Shown: positions 1-7,125 of the stretch, piece after piece
Position numbering within the stretch: the first letter of the stretch is position 1
How the letters are laid out: each line of letters starts with the position of its first letter
Assembly: GCA_035293045.1 (NCBI GenBank)
Contig: DATDOY010000132.1
Location: 1 to 27,923 of the forward strand
Origin: DATDOY01 sp035293045
GTDB lineage: Bacteria > Actinomycetota > Acidimicrobiia > IMCC26256 > JACPCJ01
Reading direction: 5' to 3'
DNA: 27,923 bases
Program-made: the position numbers and the translations under genes
Notes under the pieces: generated by a model
Told to the model about the DNA's origin: nothing
Database searches by the model: none
The model's input: the letters and a program-made list of their open reading frames with translations, nothing else

Positions 1-1653
1 CGCGACCGCGCGACGCGCCCAGTCAAAGGTGACGCGTTGACCGGCGACCTCCCAGACCGCGGGCAACGCGGTGGGCTGGGCGTAGAAGTCGGGGTTCGGC
101 GCCGTGTCGGGAGCGGCGAACAGGTCGAGCGGCCGGCTCTCTGCGCTCCACGCCAGGTCGAGCCAACGACGGTCCTCGAGGACGGCCCGCTTGGCAGCCG
201 GGAGCGATGCCAGGTCGTCGGCGATGAAGAAGGGTCCGCCGCATGCCGTTGCGAGCGCGGCGAGGACCTCGGCCTCGTTGGTCGTGTAGGGCGGGCCGTC
301 GTCGGGGCCGGCCCCCATGACCACGTCGGGGTCGTTGTCGAACAGGCGGCGATGCGACCACCACCGCGCCGCGACGTTTCGAGCGGTCGGGGGGATGCCG
401 AGCCAGCCCTGTTCCGGGTCGAACGGCGAAAGCTCAGCGACGTCCCAGATTCGGGGCGCGGCGAGGTCGCCCCCGATCCGGTTGCCGTGGCACAACCCCA
501 CGGCGGGGAGGAACGGCATGCCGCACCCGAGGACGTACACGTCGTCGCCCACGCCGTCGATGAACGCGCGCAAGCCGGCCCGCAGTGCTTCCGTTCCCGT
601 GAGGGTCGGGTTGTGGCGGCGCCCTTCCTGCGCACCGATGTAGAGGAAGTCGAGCTTGACCATGCGAAAGCCCCATCGGCGGACTTGGGTGCCGAGCTCG
701 CGGAGCCACGCGGTGGCATCAGGGTGGGTGGCGTCCACGCCGTGACGGTTCATGAGCGGGTCACGCAGCGGGTGGCGCGACGCGGCGTGGCCGATGAGCC
801 AGTCGGGGTGGTCGACGCCGATCCCCGGCTCGCCCGGGGCGACCATGAACGGCGCGAGCCACAGACCCGCGAAGCAGCCGTGGTCTGCGATCTCGCCAAC
901 GAGCGAGGCGAGGTCGTGCGGCCATCCATCGCGCGGCGTCCAGTCGCCGTAGGAGTGCTGCCACCCGTCGTCGATCTGGATCAGCGCGAAGCGCTCGGGA
1001 AACCGCTCGCGCATGAGGCGGGCGTTGGCGAGCACCACTTCGGGCGTGACCGAGAAGCCGTAGTGATACCAGCTCTCCCATCCGAGCATGGGCGGGCCGT
1101 CCCACCGCCGCGCCCGGCCGGCCGCGGCGACGCGGGTCGCGACGCGCTCCATTGCCGCGAGCGGGTCTCGGTCGGCGGCGAGGAGAATCGGCTCGCTCGC
1201 CGTGATCGCGTGACGTCCGAGATCGAGCGCGGTCGCCTCGGATGGGATGAACCCCCACGACGGTGGCGTCGGCACGAGATCAGGCGCGCCACCGGCGAGG
1301 GCGACGAGGCGGATGCCGCCCAGGCCCGGCTCGGTGCGGATCGACGTGGCGAGGCGGTCGGACGTGGCGGCGAGGAAGGCGAGCGCTCCGTCTCGCCCGG
1401 CGAGCGCGCCGCCCCACCACGTGTGGCCGGGCTCTGTGGCGCGGCGGATTCCGCAGTAATCCCACGACTGGTACCCGTTGACGAGGCGCGACGAACTGGC
1501 GGGGTCGAGGTTGGCGACCGCGTCGAGGGCCACGATCCGCCCGGCGTCGACCTTGGTTCCCGAGACCGCGATCACGCCGTCGCCGCGCTCCTCGAGGGAG
1601 GCGGGATCGGCAATCTCGAGGCGGATGCCCGCGTCGGGCCATTCGCGGATCAC
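1..1653 (-). CDS. GH36 alpha-galactosidase (melibiase), 3' end cut by window edge
   Basis: It hydrolyses terminal alpha-1,6-galactosides (melibiose, raffinose type) to galactose, which the upstream galactokinase would phosphorylate. I translated the minus strand from a GTG at 1653 and found 551 uninterrupted codons to the window edge. Motifs in order are GYQSW (residues 60-64), MLGWESWYHYG (189-199), QIDDGWQ (226-232), KLDFLYIG (333-340) and GCGMPFLPAVG followed by RIGGD near 392-396. By comparison with the Thermotoga GH36 enzyme (from memory), D335 is the nucleophile and D396 the acid/base; their 61-residue spacing is nearly that of the Thermotoga pair (60). That enzyme is about 552 residues long, so little is missing here. 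There is no signal peptide, so it is probably cytosolic and depends on an importer outside the window. The GTG overlaps the galK stop by 4 nt (GTGA), implying translational coupling. Confidence 0.9.
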   Translation of the reverse strand, partial: MIREWPDAGIRLEIADPASLEERGDGVIAVSGTKVDAGRIVALDAVANLDPASSSRLVNGYQSWDYCGIRRATEPGHTWWGGALAGRDGALAFLAATSDRLATSIRTEPGLGGIRLVALAGGAPDLVPTPPSWGFIPSEATALDLGRHAITASEPILLAADRDPLAAMERVATRVAAAGRARRWDGPPMLGWESWYHYGFSVTPEVVLANARLMRERFPERFALIQIDDGWQHSYGDWTPRDGWPHDLASLVGEIADHGCFAGLWLAPFMVAPGEPGIGVDHPDWLIGHAASRHPLRDPLMNRHGVDATHPDATAWLRELGTQVRRWGFRMVKLDFLYIGAQEGRRHNPTLTGTEALRAGLRAFIDGVGDDVYVLGCGMPFLPAVGLCHGNRIGGDLAAPRIWDVAELSPFDPEQGWLGIPPTARNVAARWWSHRRLFDNDPDVVMGAGPDDGPPYTTNEAEVLAALATACGGPFFIADDLASLPAAKRAVLEDRRWLDLAWSAESRPLDLFAAPDTAPNPDFYAQPTALPAVWEVAGQRVTFDWARRAVA

Positions 1654-2699
1654 GCCGTCACCGCCGACGCCCCGTCGACGGCCGCGCACACCCAGTGCGT
1701 GAGGTCTCCGACGGCGTTGACGACGCTCTCGACGTCGTCGCGCTCGACGAGGGCCACCGCGCACCCTCCCCATCCCGCACCGGTGAGGCGCGCCCCGATG
1801 GCGCCCGCCCCGTGCATCACGGCGACGAGATCGTCGAGCGCAGGCGTCGAGCAGTCGAAGTCGTCGCGAAGGCTGGCGTGGCTCGCGGCGATGGCGTCGC
1901 CGAGCGCAGGGAGGTCGTGGGCGGCGAGGGCCAGGGCGGCGGCGGTCACCCGGGCATTTTCCGTCACCACGTGCCGGGCGATCGGGTCGGCGGCTACTTG
2001 GTCGTAGGTGGCGTCGCGCAGCGAGGGGATGCCAAGGTCGGCGGCGACGCGCTCGCAGTGGGCGCGCCGATCGGCGTAAGGGGTGCTCGTGAGCGACCGC
2101 GGCTCACCCGAGTGCACCACCAGGATGGCGATGTCGGGCGGCAGCGCGATCGGGAGCACGCCGAGCGTCCGACAGTCGATCAGGAGCGCGTGGTCGGCGA
2201 CGCCTTCGACCGAAGCCAGTTGATCCATGACCCCGCACGGCACGCCGGTGGCGCGCTGCTCGGCTTCCTGGGCGACGAGCGCGAGGTCGCGGCGCGCGAG
2301 GTCGACGCCCGACGCGGCGGCGAGGGCCGAGGCCACCGCCACCGCGAACGACGCGCTCGAGGAGAGCCCCGATCCCACCGGCACGCTCGAGCTGACGGCG
2401 AGATCCGCGCCGATGATGAGGTGACCCCGGTCGACGAGCGCCGCCACGACACCGGCGAGCAGGCGACCCCACGGAGGTTGCACCGCCGACGCGTCGTCAC
2501 TTCCATCGGCGGCGACGCTGACCTCGCCCGAGACTTCGCGTGATCGGGCGACGACCAGGCCGTCCGATCGCGGCGCCGCGGTGATTCGGCACTCGCGATC
2601 GATGGCGACGGGCAGCACGAGGCCGTCGTTGTAGTCGGTGTGATCACCCATGAGGTTGACGCGCCCTGGCGCGCGGATGGTGACGGCCCGTCCTGACAT
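1650..2699 (-). CDS. galK: Galactokinase (GHMP family)
   Basis: It phosphorylates alpha-D-galactose at C1 with ATP, the first committed step of the Leloir pathway. The 349-residue product has the three GHMP motifs: the sugar-binding signature GRVNLMGDHTDYN (12-24), the glycine/serine-rich phosphate loop PVGSGLSSSAS (107-117) and TGAGWGGCAVAL (306-317). CGVMDQL carries the expected catalytic Asp. The usual GEHTDYN reads GDHTDYN here, a conservative Glu-to-Asp change at a sugar-contacting position. The ATG at 2699 follows a GGAG about 13 nt upstream, which abuts a strong hairpin. It is coupled downstream to the alpha-galactosidase, so the two form a galactoside-use unit. galT and galE are not in the window. 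Other GHMP kinases are unlikely given the galactokinase signature. Confidence 0.93.
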   Translation of the reverse strand: MSGRAVTIRAPGRVNLMGDHTDYNDGLVLPVAIDRECRITAAPRSDGLVVARSREVSGEVSVAADGSDDASAVQPPWGRLLAGVVAALVDRGHLIIGADLAVSSSVPVGSGLSSSASFAVAVASALAAASGVDLARRDLALVAQEAEQRATGVPCGVMDQLASVEGVADHALLIDCRTLGVLPIALPPDIAILVVHSGEPRSLTSTPYADRRAHCERVAADLGIPSLRDATYDQVAADPIARHVVTENARVTAAALALAAHDLPALGDAIAASHASLRDDFDCSTPALDDLVAVMHGAGAIGARLTGAGWGGCAVALVERDDVESVVNAVGDLTHWVCAAVDGASAVTA

Positions 2700-2716
2700 C
2701 GGTCGCTCTTTTCTCC

Positions 2717-2763
2717 GTCTGTGGCGCGTTATCGGGCCAGGTTCCCGCTAACGCGCCACAGAC
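2717..2763 (-). repeat. Long perfect inverted repeat (intercistronic hairpin)
   Basis: The arms at 2717-2731 and 2749-2763 are perfect 15-nt reverse complements (GTCTGTGGCGCGTTA on the plus strand). The 17-nt loop contains a further CGGG/CCCG pair. On the minus strand the 5' arm contains the stop codon of the LLM oxidoreductase, and the 3' arm is followed at once by the GGAG ribosome-binding site of galK. No T-run follows on either strand, so a standard intrinsic terminator is unlikely. It could be a processing or stability hairpin, a translation-coupled switch for galK, or a DNA operator. Confidence 0.8.
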
Positions 2764-3677
2764 ACGGAAGGGATGACCTCGGCCGCGAAGCGGTGGATGG
2801 CGTCGACGTCGAACGGCGCGCGAGCGGCCAGGATGATCCAGTCGGCGCCCGCGTCGACGTAGCCGCCGATCATGTCCGTCATCTCCTGGGGCGAGCCCGA
2901 GAGCAACCCGGGGCGCACGGCTGGGAGGATGGCCCCGAACTGGGCCACCGCCGACTCCTCGGTGAAGGCCATGCCGAGATTGACGCCCTTCTCGATGGTC
3001 GCCGGGTCACGCCCCACATCGCTGCAGTGCTTGGCGAGCACCTCGACCTTGTGGCGGAAGTCGTCGGCCGAGATGAACGGCACGTTCCACCCGTCGGCGT
3101 GGGCGGCGGCGACTCGCAGCGTGACCTTCTCGCCGCCGCCTCCGACCCACACGGGAAGAGGCGTCTGTGCCGGGCTCGGCTCGCAGCGCGCATCGGTGAG
3201 CGTGAAGAACTCACCGTCGAAGTCGACGGACTCCTCGTTGAGGAGCCGCTTCACGCACTGGATGCCCTCGTCGAGTTGACGGAGTCGGACGCCGGCGCTC
3301 GGAAAGGGGATGCCGTAGGCGTCGTACTCGGGCTTGCACCATCCCGCGCCGAGCCCGAGGACGACGCGGCCTCCCGAGAGCTGATCGATGGTGGCGATGG
3401 AGTTGGCGATGACGGCGGGGTGCCGGTAGCCGATGGAGTAGACGAGACTGCCGCAGCGCACGCGCTCCGTCGACAGCGCCAGCGCAGCGTGGGTCGCCAC
3501 CGCCTCGAGACACTGCGCTCCGCCGGTGAGGTCGGCGGCGTAGAAATGGTCCCAGATCGAGATCCAGTCGAACCGGGCGCTCTGCGTGCCCATCCCCTCG
3601 ATGTCGCGCCACAGCGAGCGCAATTCGTCCGTGGTCGTGTTTTGCAGTCCGGCGTGCACGCCGAAGCGAACGCCCAT
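2748..3677 (-). CDS. LLM-class (F420-dependent type) oxidoreductase
   Basis: A luciferase-like (beta/alpha)8 flavin or F420 oxidoreductase of 309 residues, probably cytosolic. The N-terminus (MGVRFGVHAGLQNTT) and DWISIWDHFYA near residue 38 are typical of the strand that shapes the cofactor pocket. LGLGAGW near residue 107 and PVWVGGGGEKVTLRVAAAHADGWN (described here by its GGGGE and ADGWN ends) are family hallmarks. The ATG at 3677 has a GGGAG ribosome-binding site 6 nt upstream. The family acts on diverse substrates, so none can be named; F420 rather than FMN is inferred from family and phylum. It precedes galK with a 48-nt gap and its stop codon sits inside a hairpin, so co-transcription with the galactose genes is possible but not proven. 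Confidence 0.85.
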   Translation of the reverse strand: MGVRFGVHAGLQNTTTDELRSLWRDIEGMGTQSARFDWISIWDHFYAADLTGGAQCLEAVATHAALALSTERVRCGSLVYSIGYRHPAVIANSIATIDQLSGGRVVLGLGAGWCKPEYDAYGIPFPSAGVRLRQLDEGIQCVKRLLNEESVDFDGEFFTLTDARCEPSPAQTPLPVWVGGGGEKVTLRVAAAHADGWNVPFISADDFRHKVEVLAKHCSDVGRDPATIEKGVNLGMAFTEESAVAQFGAILPAVRPGLLSGSPQEMTDMIGGYVDAGADWIILAARAPFDVDAIHRFAAEVIPSVSVAR

Positions 3678-3723
3678 GCTCGTCTCCCGTGGGTTCGTGT
3701 CACCGGTTGGTGCGCGGCGTCGG

Positions 3724-3729
3724 TACAGT
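3724..3729 (+). promoter_or_regulatory. Putative -10 element (TACAGT) of PAC2 gene
   Basis: TACAGT ends 7 nt before the GTG at 3737, so transcription would begin at or near the start codon (leaderless). No convincing -35 hexamer is visible at 16-18 nt spacing. The same hexamer occurs before the fakA gene. Confidence 0.5.
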
Positions 3730-3736
3730 GACCGAC

Positions 3737-4558
3737 GTGATCGAGATCACGCAAGACGTGCCGCTCGAACGGCCGGTGGTCGTTGTCGCGCTCTCGGGAT
3801 GGGTCGACGCTGGGAGCGCGGGGGAGGCCGCGGCCCGATACCTCGCTGAGCACGCCCAGGGATCCACCGAGATCGGACGCGTCGACCTGAGCGAGTACGC
3901 CGATCTGCAGGCCACCCGGCCCATGATCGAGTTGATCGACGGCGTGACGCGCAAGGTCGTGTGGCCGTCCATCGTGTTCACCGCCGGCCGCGCCGGCACC
4001 GACGTCGTGGTGTGTCACGGCCCCGAGCCCTCGGTGCGGTGGCCCCGCCTTGCGGCGGAGACCGTCAAGCTCGCCCAGGATCGCGATGCCCGCATGCTCG
4101 TGACCCTCGGGGGGATGCCCGCGCCGGTGTCGCACCGCCGCCCCGTCAAAGTCCTCGCCACCGCCGGGACCCGCTCGCTGGCCCAGGAGCTGAGTCCGTT
4201 GCGAGTTGACTACGCGGGTCCGACGGGCGCGCAGACCGTCATCCAGTTCGCCGCCGCCGAAGCCGGGCTGCCCGCCGTGGGGTTGTGGGCGCAGGTGCCG
4301 CACTACCTGTCGGGCACCGTGTCGCCGGCGGCGACGCGGTCACTCCTGGCCCGGTTGCGGGAAGTCGCGGGGGTCGACATCGACCTCGTGCCGCTCGACC
4401 GTGAGACGGCGGCGTATCAGCGTCAAGTGGAGGAAACCGTGGAGGCGCGGTCGGACATCGCCGAGCTCGTCGCCCGGCTCGACGCGCAGCCCGACGAGCT
4501 TCCGGACGGCGACAACCTCGTGAGCGAGATCGAGGAGTTTCTCCGCGGCGAGGGCTGA
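3737..4558 (+). CDS. PAC2 family protein
   Basis: A member of the PAC2 (proteasome assembly chaperone 2-like) family, which is widespread in actinobacteria and has no firmly established bacterial function. The 273-residue product has the alternating strand-helix N-terminal fold (RPVVVVALSGWVDAG), a central LVTLGGMPAPVSHRRPV segment around residue 130, then AGLPAVGLWAQVPHYLS, and an acidic helical tail (ELVARLDAQ, SEIEEFLRG). I place the start at GTG 3737 because a -10-like TACAGT ends 7 nt upstream. GTG 3728 and an ATG at 3689 are in frame, but they lie inside or before that promoter element. It is transcribed divergently from the LLM gene and converges with the histidine kinase 40 nt beyond its stop. 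Many actinobacteria encode proteasomes, but no proteasome gene is in view. Confidence 0.85.
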   Translation: MIEITQDVPLERPVVVVALSGWVDAGSAGEAAARYLAEHAQGSTEIGRVDLSEYADLQATRPMIELIDGVTRKVVWPSIVFTAGRAGTDVVVCHGPEPSVRWPRLAAETVKLAQDRDARMLVTLGGMPAPVSHRRPVKVLATAGTRSLAQELSPLRVDYAGPTGAQTVIQFAAAEAGLPAVGLWAQVPHYLSGTVSPAATRSLLARLREVAGVDIDLVPLDRETAAYQRQVEETVEARSDIAELVARLDAQPDELPDGDNLVSEIEEFLRGEG

Positions 4559-4580
4559 GAAATGGCGTTGCGCGCCCGCG

Positions 4581-4593
4581 GCGCCGACGGCGC
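4581..4593. terminator. Weak GC hairpin between convergent genes
   Basis: GCGCC-GAC-GGCGC forms a 5-bp stem in the 40-nt gap between the PAC2 stop and the histidine kinase stop. There is no T-run. It is listed because it is the only structure in the convergent gap. Confidence 0.2.
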
Positions 4594-4598
4594 TACCG

Positions 4599-5450
4599 CT
4601 ATGTCAGCGCTTGGAGGTGCGTGCGCCGCGTCCCCCTGGGAATCCGAGCGCTGGCGTCTTCGAGACGCTTCTGCGGCAGCTCGAAGCGAGCGAGGGTTCC
4701 GCCGCCCTTGCGGGGGAGCAGCTCGATCGTCCCGCCGAGCGAACGCACGAGGTTCCTCACCAGGTACAGGCCGAGCCCGATCCCTTCGGCGGTGGTGGCG
4801 CCCTTCCCTCGCTGGAACGCCTCGAACAACGACTCGACTGTGCTTTCGGGGATGCCGGGGCCCTCGTCGACGACTTCGAACGACACACGATCGTCGAGGC
4901 GCGTGGCCTGCAGCAGGACCGGCGAGTCGGGCGGGCTGTACTTTGCCGCGTTGACGAGCAGGTTGACGAGCACCTGGCGGACACGTCCGGGGATGGTGCG
5001 CATCGGCGTGTCGAGCGGGACCTCCACGATGACCCGTTCCCGGGGGAGGTGGGCCTCGACCTGATTCAGGACGTCGTCGACGAGCACGTCGAGGGCGACC
5101 ACATCCTGCGGTGCGCGAGCAACGGAGGGCTCGTGGGGGTCAGCGAGATTGAGGATGTCGTCGATCAGCTCGTTGAGCTGCTCGGACTGGCGCAGCGCCT
5201 TCACCCTGAGATCGTCGGCCTTGTCGACCGGCAGCTTCGGGAGGGCGAGCGTGTGGAGGGTGCCGATGATGGCGGCGAGCGGTGTGCGCAGCTCGTGCGC
5301 GAGCATGCGCCGCAGCATCAGCCGGTCGGCCGTCGCCTGCTCGTGTTCCTCGAGGGCGCGCTGCAGTCGGTCGATGGAACCCTGCTGCGCGTCGCAGAGC
5401 TCGAGGAGCGCCGAGACGTTGCCGAGGTCGGTTCGGTCGGATTCAGGCAT
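4599..5450 (-). CDS. Soluble orphan sensor histidine kinase
   Basis: A two-component histidine kinase of 283 residues. A short coiled-coil lead (about 20-48) is followed by the H-box MLAHELRTPL with phospho-acceptor H52, the N-box NLLVNAAKYSPP, the G1 box DEGPGIP, the F region FEAFQRG and the G2 box GIGLGLYLVRNLV. It has no transmembrane segment, PAS, GAF or HAMP domain, so it is probably cytosolic and receives its signal through a partner or the coiled coil. I chose ATG 5450, which has AGGAGG 13 nt upstream. An in-frame ATG at 5555 would add 35 residues overlapping the promoter zone of the divergent phosphatase gene. No response regulator is adjacent, so its partner is unknown. The ends of the protein are basic and low in complexity. 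Confidence 0.85.
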   Translation of the reverse strand: MPESDRTDLGNVSALLELCDAQQGSIDRLQRALEEHEQATADRLMLRRMLAHELRTPLAAIIGTLHTLALPKLPVDKADDLRVKALRQSEQLNELIDDILNLADPHEPSVARAPQDVVALDVLVDDVLNQVEAHLPRERVIVEVPLDTPMRTIPGRVRQVLVNLLVNAAKYSPPDSPVLLQATRLDDRVSFEVVDEGPGIPESTVESLFEAFQRGKGATTAEGIGLGLYLVRNLVRSLGGTIELLPRKGGGTLARFELPQKRLEDASARIPRGTRRTHLQALT

Positions 5451-5536
5451 GGGTGCGGACGGTCCTCCTGGAATGATCCTGTATCGGCGTTTGGGCGCCG
5501 AGGCTTGAACGGTGCGGGCGATTTGTGCGTGGGCGT

Positions 5537-5542
5537 TACGCT
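5537..5542 (+). promoter_or_regulatory. Possible -10 element (TACGCT) of phosphatase operon
   Basis: TACGCT lies 36 nt before the ATG at 5579. A GGGAGG ribosome-binding site at 5563-5568 sits between them, so this would be a leadered transcript. No -35 with proper spacing is seen (TTGAAC at 5505-5510 is too far away). Confidence 0.35.
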
Positions 5543-5578
5543 CAGCGACCCTCATCTGGCCCGGGAGGCTCCGAGTTC

Positions 5579-6124
5579 ATGGATCACGTCCTGTTCGTCT
5601 GCACCGGCAATCTGTGCCGGTCCCCCATCGCTGAAGCGCTGTTGCGCGCTCGCCTTGCGGGCCACGCCGAGGACGTGCTCGTCACCTCGGCCGGCACGAT
5701 GGCCTTTGCCTCCTCGGCCACCTCTGATGCCGAGCTTGTCGCAGCGGAAATGGGTGGTGACCTCTCCGACCATCGGGCGCGCCGGCTCGATCCGGGGCTC
5801 GTGGAGTCGGCCGATCTCATCATCGCCATGACGGCCGACCACGTGATCGACATCCTCCATCAGGCCCCGAGCGCCGCCCCCAGGGTCTTCAAGCTCACCG
5901 AGCTGGCTCGCCTCGCTGCCTCGACGCCCCGGGGCGACGGTGAGTCCGTGCGCGAGTGGGCCCACCGCCTGGGGGGCCATCGCTCGAAGCGTCCGTGGGC
6001 CGACAGCCGTGACGACCGCGATGTGGCCGACCCGATGGGCGAGACCGTCGACTTCTACCGCGCGACCGCGCGAGAGATCGACGCTCTGCTCGCTGAGGTG
6101 GTCGCCGGAGGCTGGCCCCATTGA
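5579..6124 (+). CDS. Low-molecular-weight protein-tyrosine-phosphatase family
   Basis: A phosphatase of the LMW-PTP / arsenate-reductase-like fold, 181 residues. The P-loop VCTGNLCRSP near the N-terminus is the CX5R(S/T) signature with nucleophile C8 and R14. DPMG in the C-terminal third supplies the general-acid Asp. It dephosphorylates phosphotyrosine or small phosphoesters; the substrate cannot be read from sequence. It is longer than the usual 150-160 residues because of a basic, tryptophan-containing stretch (GGHRSKRPWADSRDD) before the DP motif. The start is ATG 5579, with GGGAGG 10 nt upstream. Its stop overlaps the TTG start of the next gene, so the two are likely co-translated. An arsenate reductase role is less likely, as no ars genes are nearby. 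Confidence 0.9.
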   Translation: MDHVLFVCTGNLCRSPIAEALLRARLAGHAEDVLVTSAGTMAFASSATSDAELVAAEMGGDLSDHRARRLDPGLVESADLIIAMTADHVIDILHQAPSAAPRVFKLTELARLAASTPRGDGESVREWAHRLGGHRSKRPWADSRDDRDVADPMGETVDFYRATAREIDALLAEVVAGGWPH

Positions 6125-6774
6125 CGAGCCGGCGCGGCGTCCTCGCGGCGGGGCTGGTCGCCGCGCTCGTCGTCGGCGTCGTGGTTCTGATCACCGCCGA
6201 TGACGATGACGATGACGCTGACGGCGGCGAGGCCGGCGCCCCGGCGGCGTCGGGGACGGCAGCCCTCCCGCCCACGGATCTCGCCGCCCTGCACGACGAA
6301 CTCGACCCGGTCTTCGAGCCGCTCGGCCTGCGCCTCACCCGTGGCGGGCTCCAACGAGCGGCCGGCGACACGGCCGGCGGTCCTCGTCGCCACCTCGCCC
6401 TCTACGTCGAGCCGATCACGGGTGAGTACGCCCCGGCCGCGTACCTCGGATCGCTCGTCACGTCGACGCAGGCGGTCCTGCCGTTGGTCTTCGATCGCTG
6501 GCCCGGCCTCGTGTCGATGGACATCTGCCAGGAGCCGCGCCCCGGGGTCGATGATCGCGACGCGCCCCCTCCGGTGACCACCGTGACCGTGTTGCACAAG
6601 CACTCCGACGCCATCGCTTGGGAAGCCCTCGATCTTCCGGCCCTGCTCATCGCCGACGACGAGCGCCTCGTGGACGTGTACGTGCAACCCGCGATCGAAG
6701 CGGAACCGGAGTACGCGGCGGCGCGCCAGACCGCCGACGCCCGGGCCACCCAGAAGCCAGGGACCCAGAGGTAG
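6121..6774 (+). CDS. Unknown exported or TM-anchored protein
   Basis: I do not recognise the family. The 217-residue product starts at TTG 6121, overlapping the phosphatase stop. An N-terminal hydrophobic helix (about residues 6-25, rich in Val/Leu/Ala after SRR) is followed by a run of six Asp and an Ala/Gly/Pro linker. That architecture points to a protein held in the membrane by one helix with most of its mass outside. The rest (about 50-200) mixes strands and helices, with features such as LALYVEPI and VTTVTVLHKHS. There is no lipobox Cys. The tail is Ala/Gln/Arg-rich and low in complexity. Coupling to the LMW phosphatase suggests a shared process, but no function can be assigned. Confidence 0.7.
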   Translation: MTSRRGVLAAGLVAALVVGVVVLITADDDDDDADGGEAGAPAASGTAALPPTDLAALHDELDPVFEPLGLRLTRGGLQRAAGDTAGGPRRHLALYVEPITGEYAPAAYLGSLVTSTQAVLPLVFDRWPGLVSMDICQEPRPGVDDRDAPPPVTTVTVLHKHSDAIAWEALDLPALLIADDERLVDVYVQPAIEAEPEYAAARQTADARATQKPGTQR

Positions 6775-6783
6775 GAGTCGCGA

Positions 6784-7089
6784 ATGCAACTGCAACATCG
6801 GAAGTACCGCCTGAAGCCCGGGGTGTTCGACGAGTTCGTGGCGGTGTGGACGGAACAGGTCGTGCCGATGCGAGGGGAGTTCGGGTTCTCGGTGGTGGGG
6901 GCGTGGGCGTCGCGCGAAGCGTCCACCTTCGTGTGGATCGTTGGGCATGACGGCGACTTCGCCGCCGCCGAGGAGGCCTATTACGCGTCGCCCGAGCGGG
7001 CGGCGATCACGCCGAACCCCGGCGACCTCATCGACCACGCCGACGTGGTGATGGTCGACGCCCTAGCCAGTGAGGCGCCGCGCGCATAG
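6784..7089 (+). CDS. NIPSNAP family protein
   Basis: A 101-residue single-domain protein resembling NIPSNAP, a dimeric ferredoxin-like alpha+beta barrel fold. Typical features are the opening strand and helix (MQLQHRKYRLKPG, then FDEFVAVWTEQVVPM), a central strand GFSVVGAW, and the sheet FVWIVGHDGDF followed by a helix containing YYASPER. Bacterial members have no settled function. The ATG at 6784 is preceded by AGGTAGGAG, a good ribosome-binding site about 6 nt upstream. It lies 9 nt after the membrane-anchored protein gene, so it is probably the last gene of that operon, and it faces metF 36 nt away. Confidence 0.75.
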   Translation: MQLQHRKYRLKPGVFDEFVAVWTEQVVPMRGEFGFSVVGAWASREASTFVWIVGHDGDFAAAEEAYYASPERAAITPNPGDLIDHADVVMVDALASEAPRA

Positions 7090-7125
7090 GGCGGGGTGAC
7101 CACGGCCGCGCGGTCGCGCACGGTC

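Noticed and set aside
37..2007. Long plus-strand open frame (656 codons) opposite alpha-galactosidase and galK
   Set aside because: It is antisense to two genes with strong family motifs, and its product is low in complexity (Arg/Gly/Ala-rich) with no recognisable domain; such frames arise by GC bias.
2717..2763. Intrinsic terminator of the LLM gene
   Set aside because: The stem is strong, but no T-run follows on either strand; it is reported as a hairpin of unknown role instead.
5505..5510. TTGAAC as -35 of the phosphatase promoter
   Set aside because: It is 26 nt from the TACGCT candidate, too far for a standard promoter.
4611..5831. Plus-strand open frame of 406 codons opposite the histidine kinase
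   Set aside because: Antisense to a gene with full H, N, G1 and G2 boxes; product composition is not protein-like.
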